Source: Sphaerotilus uruguayifluvii (GTDB lineage: Bacteria; Pseudomonadota; Gammaproteobacteria; Burkholderiales; Burkholderiaceae_C). Taken from it: DNA of 64,000 bases. The DNA lies in NCBI RefSeq assembly GCF_013294065.1, contig NZ_JABSNM010000013.1, positions 59,554 through 123,553 of the forward strand, read 5' to 3'. Shown in pieces: positions 35,012 to 44,069 of this stretch; position 1 is the first letter of the stretch, and the number at the start of each line of letters is the position of its first letter. The notes under the pieces are model-generated. The model was not told the origin of the DNA. It saw only the letters and a list, made by a program, of their open reading frames with translations, and made no database searches. Made by a program: the position numbers and the translations under genes.

Positions 35012-37252
35012 ATGGCAGGTCCTTACACCCCCGCGTCGGCAGGCTTGCGCATGCGGGCGGGCAGCAGCGAACTGCGTCGTCCGATCGCGTCGGCGCTGCC
35101 GCTGGATCACGAGCATGTGAACACGATCGACCAGTCCCACCAGCGCTGTGCCGCCTTCGGGCTGACGCGCATCGAGCGGCTGGACTACTCGCCGCTGGGC
35201 CGCTCGGACCTGGGCGTGATCCGCGAGCGCAACCAGCGCCTGTACGCGCATGCGGCGCCGGTCATGGAGATGCTCTACGAGCAGATCGTCAACAGCGAGT
35301 CGATGGTGCTGCTGTGCGACGCCACCGGCACGATCATCCACTCGATCGGCGACTCGGACTTCATGTCGCGCGCGTCGAAGGTGGCGCTGCAGCCCGGCGT
35401 GAACTGGTCGGAGCAGTCCAAGGGCACCAACGCGGTCGGCACCGCGCTGATCGAGGAGTCGCCCACGCTCGTGCATGCCGACGAGCACTACATGCACGCC
35501 AACCACTTCCTGACCTGCTCGGCCGCGCCCATTCTCGATCCGCGCGGCAACATCCTGGGCGTGCTCGACGTGTCCGGCGACCAGCGCAGCTACCACCAGC
35601 ACACGATGGGCCTGGTGAAGATGAGCGCGCGCATGATCGAGAACCACTGGCTGACCGACGACTACCGCAACGTCATGCGGCTGCACTTCCACAGCCGGGT
35701 CGAGTTCATCGGCACGCTGATGGAGGGCATCCTGGCGGTGAGCCAGGACGGCAAGCTCGTCGGCGCCAACCGCGGCGCGCTCGAGCAGCTCGGCCTGTCG
35801 GGCGCGGCGCTGCGCATGCACACGATCTCGTCGCTGTTCGGCACCACGGTGGCCGCGCTGGTCGACCGCTTCCGCTCGCCGCTGGCCACGCCGCAGCCGG
35901 TCGAGCTCTCCAGCGGCCGGCAGTTCCATGTCTACGCACGCTTCAACTGGCCGGTCTGGCACGGCATGGGCATGGGCGGCGACGCCGCGGTGGCCGCGCC
36001 GGCGGCCGCGGAGGGCGGACCGTCCGCGACCGAGACGGCCCCGGCCTCCCCGTCCGCCTCGGGCAGCGCCCCGTCCGGCAGCGCCGGCGAGGGGCTGGGA
36101 GGGGCCTCGCGTGGTGGCGAGGGCGGCAACGGCGGCGGCCTGGCCAGCCTGAGCCTGGGCGACACGCAGTTCGCCTCGCTGATCGACAAGATCCGCCGTG
36201 TCCTCAACCGCGACATCCCGATCCTGATCCTCGGCGAGACCGGCACCGGCAAGGAGCTGCTCGCCCGCGCGATCCACCAGGATTCCGAGCGTGCCCGCCA
36301 GCCCTTCGTCGCGGTCAACTGCGCCTCGATTCCCGAGACGCTGATCGAGGCCGAGCTGTTCGGCTACGAGGAGGGCGCCTTCACCGGAGCGCGCCGCAAG
36401 GGCGCGGTCGGCAAGATCGTGCAGGCCAACGGCGGCACGCTCTTCCTCGACGAGATCGGCGACATGCCGATCAGCCTGCAGGCGCACCTGCTGCGCGTGC
36501 TGCAGGAGCGCCAGGTCACCCCGCTGGGCAGCGCCAAGTCGGTCTCGGTCGACGTGATGCTGGTCTGCGCGACCCACCGCAACCTGCGCGAGATGATCGA
36601 GCAGAAGAGCTTCCGCGAGGACCTGTACTACCGCCTCAACGGCCTGGCGGTTCGGCTGCCGGCGCTGCGCGAGCGCTCCGACCTGATGGCGCTGGTCGAG
36701 CGCATTCTCGACCGCGAGAGCCCGGAGCGGCGCCTGCGCCTGAGTCCGGAGGTGGTGCGGCTGTTCCAGGGCTACCACTGGCCCGGCAACGTGCGCCAGC
36801 TCTTCAACGTGCTGCGCACCGCCTGCGTGATGGCCGCCGGCGAGGCGACGATCACCCGCGATCACCTGTCGGACGACTTCATCGAGGACGCCCGCCGCAT
36901 CGCCCAGCAGCGCAGCGCGGCCGCCGCGGCCGCGCCGGTGGTGGCCGCCCCGCCGATGCGTGCGCCGCTGTTCGCGCCGGCCGAGGCGCCGTCGGAGCCG
37001 ATGCGCATGCCGATGCCGGCGGCGCAGCCGGCCGAGCCGATGGCGGCGCTGCCGCCGCTGACGATGCCGCAGCCGGCGATGGCCGCGCCCGCCGAGGAGC
37101 TCGCGCTGTCGCTCGAGGACATCGAGCTGCGCACGATCCAGCAGGCGGTCGATGCGGCCGGCGGCAACATCTCGGTCGCCGCCAAGCGGCTGGGCATCAG
37201 CCGCAACACCATCTACCGCAAGCTGCGCTGGCGCAACGAGCCGCGCGGCTGA
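35012..37252 (+). CDS. AcoR-like sigma-54-dependent transcriptional activator
   Basis: A 746-residue enhancer-binding protein. The N-terminal half (about 25-310) is a GAF/PAS sensor of the AcoR/ExaE type (NSESMVLLCDATGTIIHSIG, then QSKGTNAVGTALIEE). A Gly/Ala-rich linker (about 320-385) leads to the AAA+ domain, with Walker A GETGTGKE (about 410), the sigma-54 contact motif GAFTGA (about 456) and the Walker B motif LFLDEIGDM. A second Ala/Pro-rich linker precedes a Fis-type HTH (GNISVAAKRLGISRNTIYRK). The start ATG at 35012 follows AGGAGACAGC. It is divergent from pedF, whose promoter it most likely activates in response to an alcohol or its product. Confidence 0.92.
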   Translation: MAGPYTPASAGLRMRAGSSELRRPIASALPLDHEHVNTIDQSHQRCAAFGLTRIERLDYSPLGRSDLGVIRERNQRLYAHAAPVMEMLYEQIVNSESMVLLCDATGTIIHSIGDSDFMSRASKVALQPGVNWSEQSKGTNAVGTALIEESPTLVHADEHYMHANHFLTCSAAPILDPRGNILGVLDVSGDQRSYHQHTMGLVKMSARMIENHWLTDDYRNVMRLHFHSRVEFIGTLMEGILAVSQDGKLVGANRGALEQLGLSGAALRMHTISSLFGTTVAALVDRFRSPLATPQPVELSSGRQFHVYARFNWPVWHGMGMGGDAAVAAPAAAEGGPSATETAPASPSASGSAPSGSAGEGLGGASRGGEGGNGGGLASLSLGDTQFASLIDKIRRVLNRDIPILILGETGTGKELLARAIHQDSERARQPFVAVNCASIPETLIEAELFGYEEGAFTGARRKGAVGKIVQANGGTLFLDEIGDMPISLQAHLLRVLQERQVTPLGSAKSVSVDVMLVCATHRNLREMIEQKSFREDLYYRLNGLAVRLPALRERSDLMALVERILDRESPERRLRLSPEVVRLFQGYHWPGNVRQLFNVLRTACVMAAGEATITRDHLSDDFIEDARRIAQQRSAAAAAAPVVAAPPMRAPLFAPAEAPSEPMRMPMPAAQPAEPMAALPPLTMPQPAMAAPAEELALSLEDIELRTIQQAVDAAGGNISVAAKRLGISRNTIYRKLRWRNEPRG

Positions 37253-37268
37253 TCGCGCAGCCGTCGGC

Positions 37269-38288
37269 TCAGCGCGGCGCCGGCGCGCCGGCCTCGAACC
37301 AGCGCTGCTCGGCCTCGCGCCAGGCCAGCTGCCAGTTCAGCGCATGGCGCGCGCCGCGCGCGAACCTCGGTGCCTGCGGCGCCGGGGGCGGGTCGGTCTC
37401 GAGCGTGCCGTCGGCCTGCGCCTGGCCGGCCTGGCGCTGCAGCGTCTCCAGATAGTCCAGGTGTTCGGCGACGCCCGCGTCGTCGAGCGGCTCGCCCTGC
37501 TCGGGCACCCAGGTCCAGCCCGGACCGGCCGCGGGCTCGCGCAGCGTCTGCAGTGCCTGCAGCGACGACTGCATCGACGCGATCCGGCTGTCGCGCAGGT
37601 CGGGCGCGCCATCGCTCCACAGCAGGCCGTGCGCGGCGCCGATCCGCTGCGCGGGCAGAAGCCACACCGTGACCGCGGTCTCGTCCGAGCGCCGCAGCCG
37701 CCGCCACTGCCACGGCCCGAGCTGGCCGGACTCGCCCTGCAGCAGCCGGTCGGGCAGCACGATCGGCTGGCGCGGCGCCTGCGCCGGGCGGCCGGTGCGC
37801 TCGGCCAGGCGCGCGATGCAGCGCGGGCAGCGCTCGCGCATCGCCGCGGCCACCTCCGCATGTGCCCAGCGCCGTGCCGCGGGCAGTCCGGCCTGGCCGA
37901 GCACCAGCTCCGGCCGCGGCCAGGGCGCGATCACGTCGCTGACCGTGCGTCCGGTCCGCCGCGCCAGCCGGCAGTCCAGGGCCCGCGCGAAGGCCGCGTC
38001 GGGGCCGCTGCCGAGCAGCCAGAGCCGAGGGCCGTCGCGCACCGCCAGCAGGTTCGAGATGCGGCCGTGGTTGTCCGGCGAGCTGTCGCCGGCCGCGCCC
38101 TCGATCCGCCAGACCTGCGGCGCCAGCCGGGTGATCGACGGCTCGGGCGAGATCGGCGAGCAGCGCGGCGCGGCCGCCGCGGCGTCGGCGGGCCGCGCCG
38201 GCAGCAGGGCCGCCATCACCGCCGCACCGAGGCAGGAACGCCACGTCGGGACCCGGCGGGCAGGGTGTTTCGCATCTGACAAACGCAT
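37269..38288 (-). CDS. Quinoprotein-relay metallohydrolase-like protein, degenerate metal site
   Basis: A 339-residue exported protein (signal peptide CLGAAVMAALLPARPADA). It resembles the metallo-beta-lactamase-fold proteins that occur in PQQ alcohol-oxidation loci: NHGRISNLLAVRDGPRLWLL and the following ELVLGQAGLPAARRWAHAEV segment. In zinc enzymes of this fold a HxHxDH motif stands just before the V-L-G segment; here it reads APWPRPELVLG, so the first metal ligands are missing. It also has paired Cys (RERCPRC). It is convergent with the sigma-54 activator and divergent from the pqqB-like gene. Function inferred only from locus. Confidence 0.7.
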   Translation of the reverse strand: MRLSDAKHPARRVPTWRSCLGAAVMAALLPARPADAAAAAPRCSPISPEPSITRLAPQVWRIEGAAGDSSPDNHGRISNLLAVRDGPRLWLLGSGPDAAFARALDCRLARRTGRTVSDVIAPWPRPELVLGQAGLPAARRWAHAEVAAAMRERCPRCIARLAERTGRPAQAPRQPIVLPDRLLQGESGQLGPWQWRRLRRSDETAVTVWLLPAQRIGAAHGLLWSDGAPDLRDSRIASMQSSLQALQTLREPAAGPGWTWVPEQGEPLDDAGVAEHLDYLETLQRQAGQAQADGTLETDPPPAPQAPRFARGARHALNWQLAWREAEQRWFEAGAPAPR

Positions 38289-38452
38289 TCGGGTTGCCCC
38301 TGTGCCACGGTGGTCATCGAGATGTCACGGAATGGAACACTCCGGTCCGCCTCGCCGACGCGGCGCGGCAGGGCGGCTTCCGGGCCGCTTCCGGTGACGG
38401 GATCGTGGTGCAAATCCGGATCGTCGCGGGTGGCCAGCGTCGCCCAGGCGAC

Positions 38453-38520
38453 ATGATGGAACCCGGATTCGAACCGGCATGGCTCTTGCAAAAGACGGTT
38501 GAAAAAGCGATCCCATCATG
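38453..38520 (-). other. tRNA-like inverted-repeat element upstream of the pqqB-like gene
   Basis: Perfect arms CATGATGG (38453-38460) and CCATCATG (38513-38520) enclose a hairpin CCGG-ATTCGAA-CCGG (38463-38477). Read on the minus strand that hairpin is a textbook T arm (GGTTCGAATCC), adjacent to the outer stem as in a tRNA. A short broken stem around TCTTTTGCAAGA could be an anticodon-arm relic. There is no D arm and no CCA. It may be a decayed tRNA or a structured leader element. The rest of 38289-38573 shows no gene. Confidence 0.4.
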
Positions 38521-38573
38521 ACCGAACTCGAAACCGACGACACCGCCCGTGTCGCCCTGATCCCGGAGATGCC

Positions 38574-39419
38574 ATGAAGCTGGTCGTCCTCAGGGGGGGC
38601 AACGAGGCCATCCCGTTGAACCCGATCACGCGCAGCGGCGCGTCCTCGACCCGCGCGCCCGGCGCGCTGGCGATCTCCGGCGACCAGCAGCGCTGGGTGC
38701 TGGTCAACATCTCGCCCTCGGTGGCCGAGCAGCTCGGCTCCGACGCGCGGCTGCTGCGCCACCGCGGCCTGGCCGATGCGCCGGTGCGCGCGGTGGTGCT
38801 GACCGACGCGCAGGTCGACCATGTGACCGGGCTGCTGAGCCTGCGCGACGGCGCGCCGATCCATCTCTACGCCACGCCGGCGGTGTTCGAGGAGCTGACG
38901 CACACGCTGCCGGTGCTGCCGATGCTCGAGCACTACTGCGGCGTGCACTGGCATGTCATCCCGGTGGCGGGCGAGTCGCGCGAGGCGGTGTTCCGCGTCG
39001 AGGGCCAGCCGACGCTGGAGTTCACCGCGATCGCCACCGACGGGCCGCTGCCGCCGCATGCGGCCAGCCCGGCCGCGCCGATGGTCGGCGAGACGATCGC
39101 GCTGGCGGTGCGCGACGTCGTCACCGGCCAGCGCCTGATGTGCGCGCGCAGCCTGTTCGAGGCCGGCGCGGACGCGATCGAGTGGATGCAGCAGGCCGAC
39201 TGCCTGCTGCTCGGCGACGACCAGGCCGACCTGCGCCTGGACGCGGCCGAGCAGATCGACGCCGGCCAGATGCTGCTGTCCGAGCTCGACCGCGTCGGCG
39301 CGCGGCGCAAGCTGCTGATGCCGATCCCGGAGACCGGCCTGAGCTCGGCCGTGCCCACCGGTCTGCTGGCGCGCCACGGCATCGAGCTGACCGCCGACCG
39401 CATGGAGATCGATCTCTGA
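38574..39419 (+). CDS. PqqB-like metallo-beta-lactamase-fold protein
   Basis: A 281-residue protein clearly related to PqqB, the non-haem-iron hydroxylase of PQQ biosynthesis: RWVLVNISPSVAEQL, VLTDAQVDHVTGLLSLRDG, a HWHVIP segment after EHYCG, and IELTADRMEI at the C-terminus. The N-terminal segment of true PqqB with its zinc-binding Cys cluster (GGGFPQWNCNC type) is replaced by LRGGNEAIPLNPITRSGA with no Cys. It is therefore a paralogue, perhaps with a changed role in PQQ alcohol metabolism. Start ATG at 38574 follows CCCGGAGATGCC. The PQQ-ABC operon begins 133 bases downstream on the same strand. Confidence 0.75.
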   Translation: MKLVVLRGGNEAIPLNPITRSGASSTRAPGALAISGDQQRWVLVNISPSVAEQLGSDARLLRHRGLADAPVRAVVLTDAQVDHVTGLLSLRDGAPIHLYATPAVFEELTHTLPVLPMLEHYCGVHWHVIPVAGESREAVFRVEGQPTLEFTAIATDGPLPPHAASPAAPMVGETIALAVRDVVTGQRLMCARSLFEAGADAIEWMQQADCLLLGDDQADLRLDAAEQIDAGQMLLSELDRVGARRKLLMPIPETGLSSAVPTGLLARHGIELTADRMEIDL

Positions 39420-39552
39420 GCGGCCCGGAGCGTTCCGGCCGGGAAGAATTCCTCAGTGAAAGCACGGGTGCGACAGTCGCGCGCCGGACCGGTACAAAGC
39501 GGCCCGAGATGACGACTTCCTTCCTGTTCCCTTCCGTTCCGGTGATTCCGAC

Positions 39553-40266
<714 letters not shown>

Positions 40267-40307
40267 TCGCCCCCTGATTTCCGCCGATCCTCCAGGAGAC
40301 AAGAACC

Positions 40308-41300
40308 ATGAATGCTCGCCGCCTTCCTTTCCTGCCGTCCGTCCTCGCGTCGGCCACGCTGGCCGCGCTGCTGGCCGCGGTCGCGCCGGCCCAGGCCCAG
40401 ACCGCCTTCGTCTCGAGCGAGAAGGATCACACGCTGACGGTGGTCGACCTGAAGACGCAGGCCGTCACCGGCACGGTGGCCACCTGCAAGCGCCCGCGCC
40501 ACCTGCAGCTCACGCCGGACGGCAGGCAGCTGATGGTGGCCTGCGCCGAATCGAACGCCGCCGACGTCATCGACCTGGCCACGCGCAAGTCGGTCGGCCG
40601 GCTGCCGATCGGCGAGGACCCCGAGGCCTTCGACCTCTCGCCCGACGGCAAGACGCTCTACGTGTCCGAGGAGGACGACGCGGCGCTGGGCTTCTTCGAC
40701 ATCGCGACCAAGAAGTTCACCCGCCACGTCGAGGTCGGCAAGGAGCCCGAGGGCGTCAAGGTCTCGCCGGACGGCAAGACGGTCTGGGTGACCTCGGAGG
40801 TGGCCAACCTGGTCCACGTGATCGACACCGCCTCGGGCAAGGTGGTCAAGAACGTCAAGGTCGGCAAGCGCCCGCGCCGCTTCGCGCTGACGCCCGACGG
40901 CAGCCAGCTCTGGGTCACCAACGAGATGTCGGCCAGCGTCACGGTGCTGTCGACCAAGGACTGGTCGGTCGTCGACACGGTGAAGTTCGAGGTCAAGGGC
41001 GCGCGCTCGACCGACATCACGCCGGTGGGCATCACGATGACGCGCGACGGCAAGCGCGCCTTCGTCGCGCTGGGCCGCGCCAACCATGTCGCCTTCGTCG
41101 ACGTGGCCTCGCGCAAGACCACCGACCTGGTGCTGGTGGGCAAGCGCGCCTGGAACGTCACGCTGGACAAGGCCGAGTCGCGGCTGGTGGTAGTCAACGG
41201 CCTGTCGGACGACATCACGCTGGTCGATGTCGCCGCGGCCAAGCCGCTCAAGAGCATCCCGGTCGGTCGCGTGCCCTACGGCGCGGTGATCGTCGAGTGA
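40308..41300 (+). CDS. YVTN beta-propeller protein, PQQ-alcohol system
   Basis: A 330-residue periplasmic protein with a signal peptide (SATLAALLAAVAPAQAQ). Seven or so repeats of the LSPDGKTLYVSEEDDAAL type (YVTN family) fill the rest, as in the PQQ-catabolism-associated beta-propeller proteins (the TIGR03866 group). A clear GGAGACAAGAACC precedes the ATG. The propeller probably docks the dehydrogenase or its cofactor; no enzyme active site is visible. Confidence 0.9.
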   Translation: MNARRLPFLPSVLASATLAALLAAVAPAQAQTAFVSSEKDHTLTVVDLKTQAVTGTVATCKRPRHLQLTPDGRQLMVACAESNAADVIDLATRKSVGRLPIGEDPEAFDLSPDGKTLYVSEEDDAALGFFDIATKKFTRHVEVGKEPEGVKVSPDGKTVWVTSEVANLVHVIDTASGKVVKNVKVGKRPRRFALTPDGSQLWVTNEMSASVTVLSTKDWSVVDTVKFEVKGARSTDITPVGITMTRDGKRAFVALGRANHVAFVDVASRKTTDLVLVGKRAWNVTLDKAESRLVVVNGLSDDITLVDVAAAKPLKSIPVGRVPYGAVIVE

Positions 41301-41314
41301 CGCGGGCGGGGGGC

Positions 41315-42508
41315 ATGATGACGCGCACGCAGGCCAAGCAGGCCATGAACGCCCTGCGCCGCGGCGCGGTCGTGCTGGCGCTGGCCGGCACGGGCGCGCT
41401 GGCGCAGGCGGCGACCTTCAAGGTCACGCTGCTGCAGCCGGTCGACGACGCGCGGCTGGAGCGCAGCCGGCTGGAGCGCGCCTACCTGGGCCACCCGGGC
41501 GGGCCGGCCGCGGACGGGCTGCAGGTGGCGCTGAAGGAGGCCAAGTTCGAGCTGGAGGCCGCCGGCGCCGCCATCGTGCTCGACACCGTGCCGGTGGCCT
41601 CGGCCGCAGCGGCGCGCGAAGCGGCCGCCAGGGCGGAGAAGGGCGGCGCCGCGGTGGTGCTGGCCGATCTGCCGGCCGACTGGCTGCTGGCCGCGGCGGA
41701 TGCGGTGAAGCTGCCGGTGATGAACCTCGGCGCGGCGGAGGACCGGCTGCGCGAGGCCGACTGCCGCGCGCGCCTGCTGCACCTGATCCCCAGCGAGCGC
41801 ATGCGCGCCGACGCGCTGGCGCAGACGCTGACGAGCCAGCGCTGGTCGAGCGTGCTGCTGCTGACCGGGCCGTCGGCGCAGGACGCGCAGCGCAGCGCGG
41901 TCGCGCAGGCCGCGATCAAGCGCTACGGCCTGAAGCTGGCCGCGGCCAAGCCCTTCAAGCTCTCGGCCGATCCGCGCGAGCGCGACCTGGCCAACCCGCG
42001 GCTGCTGACCGGCAACCTGCAGTACGACGTGGTCTGGGTGGTCGACAGCGACGGCGAATTCGCGCGCGCGCTGCCCTACCGCACCGCGCTGCCGCGGCCG
42101 GTGGTGGGCGACGCGGGGCTGACCGCGCAGGCCTGGTCGGCGCAGTTCGAGCGCTTCGGCGCGCCGCAGGTCTCGCGCCGCTTCGCCAAGGCCGCCGGCC
42201 GTGCGATGACCGCGCACGACTGGTCGGCCTGGATGGCCGGCAAGGCGCTGGTGGCCGCCGCCAGCGAGGTGCCCAAGGGGCCGGCTGCGGCGCTGGCCCA
42301 GGCGCTGGGCACGCTGGAGTTCGACGGCTCCAAGGGCGTGCCGATGAGCTTCCGCGCCTGGGACGGCCAGCTGCGCCAGCCGATGCTGATGACCGACGGC
42401 CAGGGCGTCGTCGCCACCGCGCCGGTCGAGGGCGTGCAGCATCCCAGGAACAGCCTCGACACCCTCGGCGCCGATGCGCCCGAGAAGCTCTGCAAGGCGG
42501 TGCGCTGA
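41315..42508 (+). CDS. ABC-type periplasmic binding protein, PQQ-alcohol system
   Basis: A 397-residue type 1 periplasmic binding fold protein (branched-amino-acid-receptor-like) with a signal sequence (RRGAVVLALAGTGALAQA). It matches the receptor class of PQQ-dependent alcohol systems (the TIGR03863 group): a core of VTLLQPVDDARLERSRLERA, the Cys in EADCRARLLHLIPSERM, and WVVDSDGEFARALPYRT. It starts at 41315 (a second ATG follows), 14 bases after the propeller gene, and its TGA overlaps the permease ATG. The solute is unknown. Confidence 0.85.
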   Translation: MMTRTQAKQAMNALRRGAVVLALAGTGALAQAATFKVTLLQPVDDARLERSRLERAYLGHPGGPAADGLQVALKEAKFELEAAGAAIVLDTVPVASAAAAREAAARAEKGGAAVVLADLPADWLLAAADAVKLPVMNLGAAEDRLREADCRARLLHLIPSERMRADALAQTLTSQRWSSVLLLTGPSAQDAQRSAVAQAAIKRYGLKLAAAKPFKLSADPRERDLANPRLLTGNLQYDVVWVVDSDGEFARALPYRTALPRPVVGDAGLTAQAWSAQFERFGAPQVSRRFAKAAGRAMTAHDWSAWMAGKALVAAASEVPKGPAAALAQALGTLEFDGSKGVPMSFRAWDGQLRQPMLMTDGQGVVATAPVEGVQHPRNSLDTLGADAPEKLCKAVR

Positions 42509-43353
42509 TGGCCGGCCCGATGCATGCGCTGCAGGCGATGCGCGCCATCGTCGGCCGGGAGGTGGCGAAGTTCGTGCGCCAGACCGGGCGGCTGGTGTCG
42601 GCGCTGGTGCGCCCGCTGCTGTGGCTGGCGGTCTTCGCCGCGGGCTTTCGCAACGTCTTCGGCATGTCGGTGGCCGAGCCCTACGACACCTACATCCCCT
42701 ACGACGTCTACATCGCGCCGGGGCTGATCGGCATGGTGCTGCTGTTCAACGGCATGCAGTCGAGCCTGGCGATGGTCTACGACCGCGAGATGGGGCTGAT
42801 GCGCCTCTTGCTGACCGCGCCGCTGCCGCGCTGGTGGATCCTGTTCTGCAAGCTCGCCGCCACCGCGGTGCTGTCGCTGGTGCAGGCGCTGGCCTTCGTG
42901 GTCATCGCCCGCCTGATCGGCACCGACCTGCCGCTGTGGGGCGCGCACACGCCCCACCTGCTGCTGGCGGCGGTGGGCTCGGCGCTGATGCTCGGGGCCC
43001 TGGGCCTGCTGCTGAGCGTGCATGTCAAGCAGCTCGAGAACTTCGCCGGGACGATGAACTTCGTCATCTTCCCGATGTACTTCATGTCGACCGCGCTCTA
43101 CCCGCTGTGGAAGCTGGAGGAGTCGGGCGCGACCTGGGTCTGGCAGATCGCCCGCTTCAACCCGTTCACGCATGCGGTCGAGTGGATGCGCTACGCGATG
43201 TACGGCAAGGACGCGGGCCTGTCGCCCTGGATCGTGCTGGGCACGCTGGCGCTGTGCTTCGCGCTGGCGGCCTGGGGCTATGACCCGCAGCGCGGCTTCG
43301 GCGCGCTGACGAAACGCGGCGGCGGAGGTCCGCCCGGCGGCGCAGGAGGCTGA
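42508..43353 (+). CDS. ABC transporter permease, PQQ-alcohol system (PedC-like)
   Basis: A 281-residue ABC-2 type permease with six helices (LLWLAVFAAGFRNVFGMS, YIAPGLIGMVLLFNGMQSSL, LSLVQALAFVVIARLI, LLAAVGSALMLGALGLLLSV, and more) and the cytoplasmic ABC-2 signature VYDREMGLMRLLLTAPLP. ABC-2 permeases usually export; with a receptor in the same operon the direction is not settled. It overlaps the receptor gene by one base upstream and is 1 base from the TolQ-like gene downstream, which shows that the following module is co-translated with it. Confidence 0.88.
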   Translation: MAGPMHALQAMRAIVGREVAKFVRQTGRLVSALVRPLLWLAVFAAGFRNVFGMSVAEPYDTYIPYDVYIAPGLIGMVLLFNGMQSSLAMVYDREMGLMRLLLTAPLPRWWILFCKLAATAVLSLVQALAFVVIARLIGTDLPLWGAHTPHLLLAAVGSALMLGALGLLLSVHVKQLENFAGTMNFVIFPMYFMSTALYPLWKLEESGATWVWQIARFNPFTHAVEWMRYAMYGKDAGLSPWIVLGTLALCFALAAWGYDPQRGFGALTKRGGGGPPGGAGG

Positions 43354-43354
43354 C

Positions 43355-44068
43355 ATGTCCGGTTTCTGGCAATCGATGCGCGAGCGCAATCGCGCAGGCA
43401 CGGACCTGCCCGCGGACTACGCGCCGCCAGGCCGGGCGACCGCGGTCCCGGCGGATCTGCCGGCGCTGGCGCAGCGCCTGTTCTGGGGCTGGGCGCTGCT
43501 GGCCGGCGTGGCGGTCTTCTTCGCCTGGTGGATGCAGCGCCACGGCTGGTGGCGTGCGCTGGTCGACGGCGACCCGAGCGGCATCAGCGTGGTGATCGCG
43601 CTGCTGGGCGCGGTCGTCACCGGCTGGTGCGGGCTGCGCGCCTGGCGGCTGCAGGCCGAGGCGCAGCCCGGCCTCGCGCAGGGCTGGCGCGCCACCCATC
43701 TCGACGAGCTGCGCCGCGGCCAGCCCGAGGCGACCGCGCTGCTGTCCGAGCGCACCCACGGTCCGCACGAGACCGCCTGGTGGTTCACGGCAGCGTCGAT
43801 CAAGCTCGGCCTGCTCGGCACGGTGGTGGGCTTCATCCTGATGTCGCTGCAGCTGGGGCAGTCGCAGAGCTTCGAGCTGGCCGAGGTGCAGAAGCTGCTG
43901 CAGCAGATGACCGGCGGCATGGCGATCGCGCTCTACACCACGCTGGTCGGGCTGGTGGTCAACCTGTGGCTGGGGCTGCAGCTGCTGCTGCTCGACCGGC
44001 TGGCCGACCGGCTGGCGGCCGACATCCTCGCCGACGCGGCCGCCGCCGGCGCCGCGCGCGGAGCCTGA
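43355..44068 (+). CDS. MotA/TolQ/ExbB-family proton channel protein
   Basis: A 237-residue membrane protein. An N-terminal helix (about 36-55) and a second (about 70-90) are followed by a cytoplasmic segment and the family core, GLLGTVVGFILMSLQLGQ (about 150-168) and MTGGMAIALYTTLVGLVVNL (about 187-206), with the conserved Gly-Thr-Val-x-Gly and Thr residues of the ion path. TolQ/ExbB rings use the proton gradient to drive a TolR/ExbD partner. The next gene encodes such a partner 1 base away. The closest named homologues cannot be told from the sequence alone; the setting in a PQQ-ABC operon is unusual. Confidence 0.82.
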   Translation: MSGFWQSMRERNRAGTDLPADYAPPGRATAVPADLPALAQRLFWGWALLAGVAVFFAWWMQRHGWWRALVDGDPSGISVVIALLGAVVTGWCGLRAWRLQAEAQPGLAQGWRATHLDELRRGQPEATALLSERTHGPHETAWWFTAASIKLGLLGTVVGFILMSLQLGQSQSFELAEVQKLLQQMTGGMAIALYTTLVGLVVNLWLGLQLLLLDRLADRLAADILADAAAAGAARGA

Positions 44069-44069
44069 C

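Noticed and set aside
38281..38330. Second sigma-54 promoter (TGGCACAGGGGCAAC on the minus strand) before the quinoprotein-relay gene
   Set aside because: The GG-to-GC spacing is 9 bases instead of the required 12 and the TTGC part is missing.
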